This document shows, piece by piece, positions 1 to 5,202 of a DNA stretch of 6,481 nt (position 1 is its first letter; every line of letters starts with the position of its first letter). The notes under the pieces are model-generated. The model saw only the letters and a program-made list of their open reading frames with translations, made no database searches and was not told the origin of the DNA. This DNA comes from Verrucomicrobiota bacterium (GTDB lineage: Bacteria > Verrucomicrobiota > Verrucomicrobiia > Chthoniobacterales > UBA6821): the NCBI GenBank assembly GCA_016871655.1, contig VHCR01000086.1, positions 1-6,481 on the forward strand, read 5' to 3'. A program made the position numbers and the translations under genes.

Positions 1-105
1 ACTCAGTGCGGAAGAGAGGAGTGCTGTAAAGCGAGCCGGGGCGCCGACCATTATGAAAATGGTAGCAACAAAAGGAATGAGGATGAGAATGAGAAGAGGA
101 GACAT
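1..105 (-). CDS. nuoM: NADH-quinone oxidoreductase subunit M, N-terminal fragment
   Basis: The first 35 codons of a gene running off the left edge, starting at the ATG that reads 105 to 103 on the minus strand. The translation opens MSPLLILILIPFVATIFIMV, then a short charged turn (GAPARF) and the start of a second hydrophobic stretch. This is the expected first transmembrane helix of NuoM, the antiporter-like proton-pumping subunit in the membrane arm of complex I. The assignment rests mainly on position: it follows nuoL on the same strand, as nuoM does in most nuo operons, and the N-terminus fits. No catalytic residues fall inside the window. There is no Shine-Dalgarno sequence, and the upstream stretch is pyrimidine and A/T rich. 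It is separated from nuoL by 179 nt of repeat-bearing spacer. Confidence 0.85.
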   Translation of the reverse strand, partial: MSPLLILILIPFVATIFIMVGAPARFTALLSSALS

Positions 106-130
106 TTAAAAAATGAAAGTTAAGAGAAAA

Positions 131-277
131 AGAATAGCCGCAAAAGAACGCAAAAAAATTGAGTTAAGATAATTAAATTTCAGAATTAAAGTTCAATCCA
201 TAAATTAACATTTTAAATTTTTAAATTGCTTCCTAAAAAATTTCTTTGCATTTCTTGCGTTCTTTTGCAGCTATTCT
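131..277. repeat. Inverted repeat in the nuoL-nuoM spacer, GCCGCAAAAGAACGCAA family
   Basis: The left arm at 131-153 and the right arm at 255-277 are inverted copies matching at 22 of 23 positions. Their core is GCCGCAAAAGAACGCAA on the plus strand (one C/T difference). About 100 nt of very A/T-rich DNA separates them. The right arm ends 7 nt beyond the nuoL stop codon, so the element fills most of the 179-nt spacer. A related copy lies upstream of nuoH at 5105-5164, which makes this a dispersed family and not a local terminator. No protein is encoded between the arms. It could be a mobile miniature element or a folded mRNA spacer; function is unknown. Confidence 0.8.
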
Positions 278-284
278 TCTTTTT

Positions 285-2165
285 TTAATGAATTTTTAGC
301 AGTAATAAAATCATCCCGATCGTTCCAGCTCCTAAAAAAACTGCATAAGCTTGGAGGCTTCCGACCTGGAGGAATCGCAAAATAAAGCCTAAGGTCCAGA
401 CCAGAGAGGCGGAACCTTGAACGCAGAGGCCATCAATGATCCAACGGTCAAAAAAAGCACATCCTTTGGCAAAGGCACCTTGGATGTTTTTTACACACCA
501 ATCATAGACGTTGTCGATGTAGAGACGATTCGCCAAGAATGGAATGACCATTGGGTCTTTGGCAGCATTGCGATAAAGTAAAAAAGAACCAACAGTTCCC
601 AAGAAAAAGAAACCGATAAAAATCCATTCTAAATATTCCGGGACTTCATGAGGTAGTGCCATGCTGCCTAGTGGGGCAATAAAGATTTTTTCTAGAAATG
701 GGTATCCAGCAACAACTGCAGGAATAGCCAAGAGCAAGAGAGGAAGGGTCATGACCAGTGGAGATTCCAAGGCTGTGCGAGCGTGTTCGGTGCGTGGTGT
801 TCCAAAAAAGGCGACGACACAGACTCGCGTGATATAAAATGCCGTGAGTCCAGCTGCGACGACCAACATCCAAAAAACAGCAGGATGTTGTTCAAAGGCA
901 AATTTCATGATCAAGTCCTTGCTGAAACTTCCACTGAAGAATGGGCAACCAGCGAGGGCCAGCATGCCGCAGAGAAAAGTCGCAAAAGTCACCGGCATCC
1001 GCTTGCGTAGACCTCCCATTTTCCAAATATCAAGTTCATGATGCATGCTGATCATGACCGATCCTGCAGTTAAGAAGAGAAGGCATTTGAAAAAAGCGTG
1101 CGTGAAAAGATGAAACATCGGAACGCCTGCCGAGGGAGCAACGCCAACGGCAGTGACCATGTACCCAAGTTGAGAAATTGTGGAATAGGCTAAGACACGC
1201 TTGAAATCATTTTGTTGCGTTCCCATCAAAGCCGCTGCAAGAGCGGTTGAGGCACCAATCCACATGACGACACTAGACGCTGTAGGAGAGCCATGTAGCA
1301 GTGGGAAAATACGAGCTAGCATGTAAACACCTGCTGCGACCATCGTCGCAGCGTGCAAGAGTGAGGAGACTGGCGTAGGGCCTTCCATCGAGTTCGGGAG
1401 CCAAACGTGAAGTGGAAGTTGTGCGGATTTTCCAATCGTGCCACAGAAAATTAAAATCAGGGAGATGGCGAGGAGCGTTGAATTATTAGCAAAAGCAGGG
1501 AGAGAAGTGGTGATCGCATCAAAAGAGAGCGAGCCGACGCTGAGCCAGAGCAGCAAAATGCCCAATAAAAATCCAAAGTCACCGATGCGGTTCACCATGA
1601 AAGCTTGATTGCCAGCATCCGCCGCCGCTGGCTTTTCAAAATAATGCATGATGAGGAGGTAGGAACTGAATCCAACGAGCTCCCAGCTGATGAACATCAT
1701 GATGAAGTTATTGGCGAGTACAATGCCAAGCATGGAAAAAAGGAAAAAAGCCAACCCTGCGAAGAACCGCGCAAAGCCTTCTTCGTGGCGCATGTACCCA
1801 ATAGAGTAAATGAAAACGAGGGTGGCAATAGTCGTGACGACAACGAGCATCGTGCGGCTTAAAGGATCAACCATCATGCCGATAGAAATATTTAAGGTAT
1901 CTCCGGTATTGATCCACGAAAATCCAGGTAGAATGAGATTTGTTTTTTGGAGAAATAAAATCCAACTTCCAGCACAAGTAATCGCTGCTGCGCCAATCGC
2001 CAAGCCGGCTGCTGCTGGCTTGTTGCTACGAGTGATTAGCAAAATTATCGCTGCAGCAAGGAGAGGGGCGAGGTAGATGATCCAGAGGAGGGAAGAAAGG
2101 CTGAAGGCTGAAGGCTGAAGGCTGAAGGGCGAAAAAAAGGAAGTGCTGCTAAGAAAAGAGAACAT
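285..2165 (-). CDS. nuoL: NADH-quinone oxidoreductase subunit L (proton-pumping membrane subunit)
   Basis: A 626-residue multi-pass inner-membrane protein of the ND5/NuoL family (E. coli NuoL is 613). It is the distal antiporter-like subunit of complex I that drives proton translocation. Family landmarks are clear: SWELVG with E162; VNRIGD with R193 and D196; GTIGK with K246; MEGPTPVSSLLHAATMVAAG from M260; FHLFTHAFFK with H352, H356 and K360; and GSFSKD with K416 and D417. From memory these correspond to E. coli E144, R175, D178, K229, H334, H338, K342, K399 and D400, giving a constant offset of 17-18 residues. That offset matches extra N-terminal sequence: residues 13-22 are encoded by a tandem GCTGAAG repeat. 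No ATG, GTG or TTG codon lies between the repeat and the first membrane helix (LLWIIYLAPLLAAA), so the start at 2165 is the only sensible one. No Shine-Dalgarno is seen. It lies between nuoK and nuoM. Confidence 0.97.
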   Translation of the reverse strand: MFSFLSSTSFFSPFSLQPSAFSLSSLLWIIYLAPLLAAAIILLITRSNKPAAAGLAIGAAAITCAGSWILFLQKTNLILPGFSWINTGDTLNISIGMMVDPLSRTMLVVVTTIATLVFIYSIGYMRHEEGFARFFAGLAFFLFSMLGIVLANNFIMMFISWELVGFSSYLLIMHYFEKPAAADAGNQAFMVNRIGDFGFLLGILLLWLSVGSLSFDAITTSLPAFANNSTLLAISLILIFCGTIGKSAQLPLHVWLPNSMEGPTPVSSLLHAATMVAAGVYMLARIFPLLHGSPTASSVVMWIGASTALAAALMGTQQNDFKRVLAYSTISQLGYMVTAVGVAPSAGVPMFHLFTHAFFKCLLFLTAGSVMISMHHELDIWKMGGLRKRMPVTFATFLCGMLALAGCPFFSGSFSKDLIMKFAFEQHPAVFWMLVVAAGLTAFYITRVCVVAFFGTPRTEHARTALESPLVMTLPLLLLAIPAVVAGYPFLEKIFIAPLGSMALPHEVPEYLEWIFIGFFFLGTVGSFLLYRNAAKDPMVIPFLANRLYIDNVYDWCVKNIQGAFAKGCAFFDRWIIDGLCVQGSASLVWTLGFILRFLQVGSLQAYAVFLGAGTIGMILLLLKIH

Positions 2166-2232
2166 AAAATTTATTCAAAAAGTAAAAAATAGATTAGGCA
2201 AACTGTTGATATAATTTTCAGCCTTCAGCCTT
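2097..2232. repeat. Inverted repeat spanning the nuoL start, GCTGAAG family
   Basis: The 16-nt sequence AAGGCTGAAGGCTGAA at 2097-2112 is repeated perfectly in inverted orientation at 2217-2232. The interval between them contains the rest of the tandem array, the nuoL start codon at 2165 and A/T-rich spacer. If the nuoK-nuoL mRNA folds through these arms, the nuoL initiation region lies in the loop. The arms differ in sequence from the elements at 131-277 and 2647-2770. Confidence 0.75.
2100..2127. repeat. Four perfect tandem GCTGAAG units inside the nuoL 5' coding region
   Basis: Four uninterrupted 7-nt copies of GCTGAAG (CTTCAGC on the coding strand). They cover codons 13-22 of nuoL and read PFSLQPSAFS. 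Because the unit is 7 nt, gaining or losing one copy would shift the nuoL frame, and no alternative start lies between the array and the first membrane helix. Two further inverted units lie upstream of the gene at 2217-2232, which links this array to a larger inverted-repeat element. Confidence 0.9.
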
Positions 2233-2289
2233 GCAACATCAAAAGTGTAACTAAGAAATAAAAAAAATATTATGAAATAGAGGTTCTAA

Positions 2290-2607
2290 CTAGAATTTCA
2301 AACTATTCAAATCTTCTGTATGAATTGTTTGTTTCGCACGGAAAAGAGCAACGATAATCGCAAGACCGACGGCAACTTCAGCAGCAGCCACCGTGATAAT
2401 AAAAAAGACCAGCATTTGGGCTTGGTAATTGGAATGGCCTTGAACAACTCCGTAGCGTGAGAAGGCTACGAGAGAAAGATTGGTAGCGCTTAACATCATT
2501 TCAAGACACATGAAGACGATGATAATATTGCGGCGGAGCATGACGCCAGTCAACCCAAGGGCGAAGAGGATTCCGCTGGCCATGAGGTAGTGAGAAAGTG
2601 TGATCAT
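2290..2607 (-). CDS. nuoK: NADH-quinone oxidoreductase subunit K
   Basis: A 105-residue, three-helix inner-membrane subunit of the ND4L/NuoK family (E. coli NuoK is about 100). It forms part of the proton path between the quinone-binding region and the pumping subunits. The two membrane glutamates characteristic of the family are present: E36 in [20 protein letters not shown] and E77 in [13 protein letters not shown]. The loop between them ([16 protein letters not shown]) is a little longer than in E. coli, accounting for the shift from E72. The ATG at 2607 begins MITLSHYL, a normal NuoK start. No purine-rich ribosome-binding site precedes it. It is separated from nuoJ by 180 nt, unusual for a gene pair that commonly overlaps, and the spacer carries an inverted repeat. 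The stop is TAG. Confidence 0.96.
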   Translation of the reverse strand: MITLSHYLMASGILFALGLTGVMLRRNIIIVFMCLEMMLSATNLSLVAFSRYGVVQGHSNYQAQMLVFFIITVAAAEVAVGLAIIVALFRAKQTIHTEDLNSLKF

Positions 2608-2646
2608 AAAGAGGAATAGAAAATGAGAAGGATCTGCTTATTTTGT

Positions 2647-2770
2647 TTTGATACTAGTTTAAGTTAAAAGTTTAAGTTTAAGTAGATTCTTGCTTGCGGA
2701 AAAAACAAAATCTTTATTCCGCGAAGCGCACGAAACTTCAACTTCAACTTTTAACTTAAACTGATACCAA
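2647..2770. repeat. Nested inverted repeat in the nuoJ-nuoK spacer, AGTTTAAGTTAAAAGTT family
   Basis: Arms at 2656-2683 and 2735-2762 are inverted copies matching at 26 of 28 positions, with a perfect 17-nt core AGTTTAAGTTAAAAGTT. Weaker similarity continues outward (TTTGATACT against TTTGGTATC in inverted sense). Inside is a second, smaller inverted repeat: GCGGAA at 2696-2701 and TTCCGC at 2717-2722. The whole 124-nt segment could fold into one long hairpin. It occupies most of the 180-nt gap between genes that are normally adjacent. It encodes no protein and lacks the GC-rich stem plus T-run of a classical terminator. Confidence 0.8.
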
Positions 2771-2787
2771 AGCATTTTTCATAAAAC

Positions 2788-3291
2788 TTATTTCAGCGTT
2801 TGCCTGCTAAGCAATACCACTCCCACCGTTGCAACAAGCAGGAGCACGCCGATGATTTGGAAGGGAAGATTGAACGAATGAAACAAAGTCAAACCGATCA
2901 TCGTTACGTCGCTATGAAGCGGCTCAGCAAGGGGTGGCAATGGCTGGGAAAAGAGAGGGCTCGAAGAAAGTGTATCGGAGAGGAGTTCGACAAAACAAAG
3001 CACGACCAATCCTCCACCAAGCATAGCGCCGAGCTTCACGCGACGGCGAACTTCCGCTTGAAGATTGAGGAGCATAATGATGAAAAGAAAAAGAACCATC
3101 ACCGCTCCCGCTGTTACGAGGACCTGAATGATTGCAATGAAGTAGGCATCCAACGTCACGAAGAGAGCTGCGAGGGCTAAAAAAGAAGCCACGAGCGAGA
3201 GGGCGCAAGCAACGGGATTGCGAAGAACGACAACGCCGGCTCCAAATCCGATCATGAGGAGTGAGAAAATCCAAAAAAGTGTTAGTTGCAT
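2788..3291 (-). CDS. nuoJ: NADH-quinone oxidoreductase subunit J
   Basis: A 167-residue, five-helix inner-membrane subunit of the ND6/NuoJ family (E. coli NuoJ is 184). It helps link the quinone site to the antiporter-like subunits. The most conserved family segment is clear at residues 56-76, QVLVTAGAVMVLFLFIIMLL followed by N76; this helix carries the pi-bulge region important for coupling. The last helix at about 144-161 reads FQIIGVLLLVATVGVVLL. Between them, residues 107-127 form a variable Ser/Pro-rich loop. The ATG at 3291 begins MQLTLFWIFS, and the gene starts only 6 nt after the nuoI stop, so it is certainly cotranscribed with nuoI. A 126-codon frame on the opposite strand over this region is a shadow. 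Confidence 0.96.
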   Translation of the reverse strand: MQLTLFWIFSLLMIGFGAGVVVLRNPVACALSLVASFLALAALFVTLDAYFIAIIQVLVTAGAVMVLFLFIIMLLNLQAEVRRRVKLGAMLGGGLVVLCFVELLSDTLSSSPLFSQPLPPLAEPLHSDVTMIGLTLFHSFNLPFQIIGVLLLVATVGVVLLSRQTLK

Positions 3292-3297
3292 AAAAAA

Positions 3298-3828
3298 TTA
3301 TTTTTTCTCATTCCATTTAATGACGAGGCCATTCATGACGCCACCCATTTCGTACAGCTTATCTTTGTGATGGACCATTTGATCACGAGAGAGGCCGGTG
3401 ATGGAGTAATCTTTGCGCAAAAAAATAGCTTGTTCTGGGCAAACTTCTTCACATAAGCCGCAGTAGATACAGCGTGTCATGTCGATGTCAAACTCGCGTG
3501 GTTTTTTCTCAACTTTCCGCCAACGACTCTCGTCAGGAATTTCCATCGGTTCAATCGTGATCGCACGTGGAGGGCAAATAAATTCGCAGAGCTGGCAAGC
3601 GACGCAACGTTCGCGGCCCGTTTCATCTTTGACTAGCGTCGGAGCACCGCGGTACCAGGCCGGGAGGTTCTTATCCCATTTTTCTTCCGGATATTGCATT
3701 GTGATGATCCCTTTCCCAAACAGGGCACGTTTCATATGCTTCCAAGTGATCGCGAGACCACTCAGAATCGCAGGAAGATAGAGCTTTTCAGCGAGAGTCA
3801 GTTTTTTTCTGTTAACAACGAAAGCCAT
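3298..3828 (-). CDS. nuoI: NADH-quinone oxidoreductase subunit I (two 4Fe-4S ferredoxin-type)
   Basis: A 176-residue iron-sulfur subunit of complex I (TYKY/PSST-side connecting module). It carries electrons through clusters N6a and N6b towards the quinone site. Two ferredoxin CxxCxxCxxxCP motifs are intact: CVACQLCEFICP with C75, C78, C81 and C85, and CIYCGLCEEVCP with C120, C123, C126 and C130. The N-terminal amphipathic segment (ITWKHMKRALFGKGIITMQYPEE, residues 27-49, broken here as ITWKHMKRAL and FGKGIITMQYPEE) is the usual membrane-anchoring start of NuoI. The ATG at 3828 is 17 nt after nuoH, and the preceding sequence is pyrimidine-rich with no Shine-Dalgarno. Length is typical of the family. 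The C-terminus (VIKWNEKK) is short and charged. Confidence 0.98.
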   Translation of the reverse strand: MAFVVNRKKLTLAEKLYLPAILSGLAITWKHMKRALFGKGIITMQYPEEKWDKNLPAWYRGAPTLVKDETGRERCVACQLCEFICPPRAITIEPMEIPDESRWRKVEKKPREFDIDMTRCIYCGLCEEVCPEQAIFLRKDYSITGLSRDQMVHHKDKLYEMGGVMNGLVIKWNEKK

Positions 3829-3845
3829 GGGAAAGAAAAAGAAAT

Positions 3846-5048
3846 TTATTTTGAGTAAGTTAGAATCAGAGCGGTTAAGAAAATATTAACAACAGCCAAT
3901 TCAAAAAAGAAGTACCAACCGAGCTTCATAAGCTGATCATAGCGAAAACGTGGGAGCGTCCAGCGTACCCAAATGAAGATAAAGAGAAGAGCAATGATCT
4001 TGGCAAAGAAAACAGCGATATTGACGAGTCCCCAAAACCAGCCATGAGAGCCATCGGGAATTAATGGGAAGCTCCATCCACCAAGGAAGAGTGTTGTGAT
4101 GACGCTGGCGCCAGCAATCATCGCCGTATATTCGCCCAAGAAAAAGAGAGCAAATCCCATCGAAGAATATTCGGTGTGATAGCCGCCGATAAGCTCTTGC
4201 TCAGCTTCAGGAAGATCAAAGGGGAGACGATTGGTCTCTGCAAACATCGAAACAAAGAAAATAAAAAAGGAAATGATAAGCGGAATCCAAAGTAAGAGAT
4301 GGCGTAGTTTTATTCCTGCGAGAATGGCTTGCCAGGCTGCTGTTGGATGTAAAAGTGAGTCCCAGCTCATTCCTTGCGGCCAAAAAGGAGCGATCATCCA
4401 CCCATATTCAACTTGATATTGAACGATTGTGTTGAGATTTAACGAACCGACTACCATGAAGACAGGAACAATCGAAAGTGCCAACGACAATTCATAGGAG
4501 ATCATCTGAGAAGTTGAGCGAATGCCGCCGAGAAAGGGATACTTCGAATTAGAGGCCCAACCTGCAAGGACAATTCCATAAACTGAAATCGAAGAGATCG
4601 CCAAGACATAGATGGCGCCGACATTAATGCTGGCAATCGTCATTGGCACTCCAAAGAGCGAGCTTCCAAAAGGAATCACTCCCATCACCAAAATGGGTGG
4701 AATCATGACAAGCTTTGGAGCCAAGCGGAAATAAAAATAGTTAGCGTTTTTTGGGGTGAAATTTTCTTTAAATAAAAGTTTTGCGGCATCAGCAATCGGC
4801 TGGAGAAGCCCTTGCCAGCCGACGCGATTGGGGCCAAGTCGATCTTGGATTAAAGCGCTGACACGCCGTTCCGCATAAACCGTGTAGGAGACAAGGCCCA
4901 AAATAATACCAAGGAGAATGGCAGACTTTAGCAACGTCGTCCAAATGAGAAAGCCAAGAGGCGTCATGCAGGCCTCGCCAATTGCTTTTAAAAAAGACCA
5001 GGCGGCAGGTGAGAAAAAATGACTGATAAAATTAGAAAGGTCATCCAT
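3846..5048 (-). CDS. nuoH: NADH-quinone oxidoreductase subunit H
   Basis: A 400-residue inner-membrane subunit of the ND1/NuoH family that forms the quinone-access chamber of complex I. Family signatures: AERRVSALIQDRLGPNRVGW at 59-78 with the following GLLQPIADAAKLLFKE; GWASNSKYPFLGGIRSTSQM at 163-182; and the quinone-site loop AETNRLPFDLPEAEQELIGG at 270-289 followed by YHTEYSS. It is longer than E. coli NuoH (325) through an N-terminal helix and a loop near 205-250. I chose the ATG at 5048 (MDDLSNF). The frame stays open to a TTG at 5129, but that 27-residue extension is largely read from a dispersed repeat. It is the first nuo gene of the cluster, with no nuoG upstream and a divergent gene instead. 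Confidence 0.95.
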   Translation of the reverse strand: MDDLSNFISHFFSPAAWSFLKAIGEACMTPLGFLIWTTLLKSAILLGIILGLVSYTVYAERRVSALIQDRLGPNRVGWQGLLQPIADAAKLLFKENFTPKNANYFYFRLAPKLVMIPPILVMGVIPFGSSLFGVPMTIASINVGAIYVLAISSISVYGIVLAGWASNSKYPFLGGIRSTSQMISYELSLALSIVPVFMVVGSLNLNTIVQYQVEYGWMIAPFWPQGMSWDSLLHPTAAWQAILAGIKLRHLLLWIPLIISFFIFFVSMFAETNRLPFDLPEAEQELIGGYHTEYSSMGFALFFLGEYTAMIAGASVITTLFLGGWSFPLIPDGSHGWFWGLVNIAVFFAKIIALLFIFIWVRWTLPRFRYDQLMKLGWYFFFELAVVNIFLTALILTYSK

Positions 5049-5104
5049 ACGATCGCTATGAGCGTAAACTATTTCTTTGTTTCGCGACAGAAGAAAATGA
5101 ATGA

Positions 5105-5164
5105 CCGCAAAAGAAAGCAAAGAGTACAAAGAAATTTTTTTGCGTTCATTGCGTTTTTTTGCGG
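5105..5164. repeat. Imperfect hairpin upstream of nuoH, GCCGCAAAA family
   Basis: Arms 5105-5124 and 5145-5164 are inverted copies matching at 16 of 20 positions around a CCGCAAAA...GCAA core, with a 20-nt loop. The right arm and its flank, read as TTTTGCGGCTATTCT, match the element in the nuoL-nuoM spacer. A 12-nt piece, TTTTGCGGCTAT, is duplicated directly at 5157-5168 and 5181-5192. The element lies between the divergent nuoH and discoidin/GH-like genes and would form part of the nuoH leader RNA. Confidence 0.7.
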
Positions 5165-5174
5165 CTATTCTCTT

Positions 5175-5202
5175 TTTATGTTTTGCGGCTATCTTTTGTT
5201 AA
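5175..5202 (-). promoter_or_regulatory. Tentative sigma70-like promoter for the nuoH operon
   Basis: On the minus strand, TTAACA (5202-5197) is followed after 16 nt by CATAAA (5180-5175). These match 5 of 6 and 4 of 6 positions of the -35 and -10 consensus. Transcription would begin near 5168, giving a leader of about 120 nt that contains the hairpin at 5105-5164. In A/T-rich DNA such matches arise by chance, and the main housekeeping consensus of this organism is not known to me, so this is only a candidate. Confidence 0.2.

Noticed and set aside
1605..2076. Plus-strand frames of 85-88 codons opposite nuoL
   Set aside because: They are antisense shadows of the well-supported nuoL gene with no recognisable product.
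2100..2232. GCTGAAG repeats as a CRISPR array
   Set aside because: The units are 7 nt and contiguous, with no spacers, and no cas genes are present.
2647..2770. The nuoJ-nuoK spacer hairpin as an intrinsic terminator or riboswitch
   Set aside because: The stem is A/T rich with no terminal T-run in either direction, a terminator here would cut off nuoK-M, and no known riboswitch core is recognisable.
2800..3180. A 126-codon plus-strand frame opposite nuoJ
   Set aside because: Its product is a highly charged, low-complexity antisense translation of hydrophobic NuoJ codons; nuoJ is certain on the other strand.
5049..5129. A 27-residue N-terminal extension of NuoH starting at a TTG (5129)
   Set aside because: It uses a rare start, is read mostly through a dispersed repeat arm, and NuoH has a good ATG start at 5048; I kept the shorter form.
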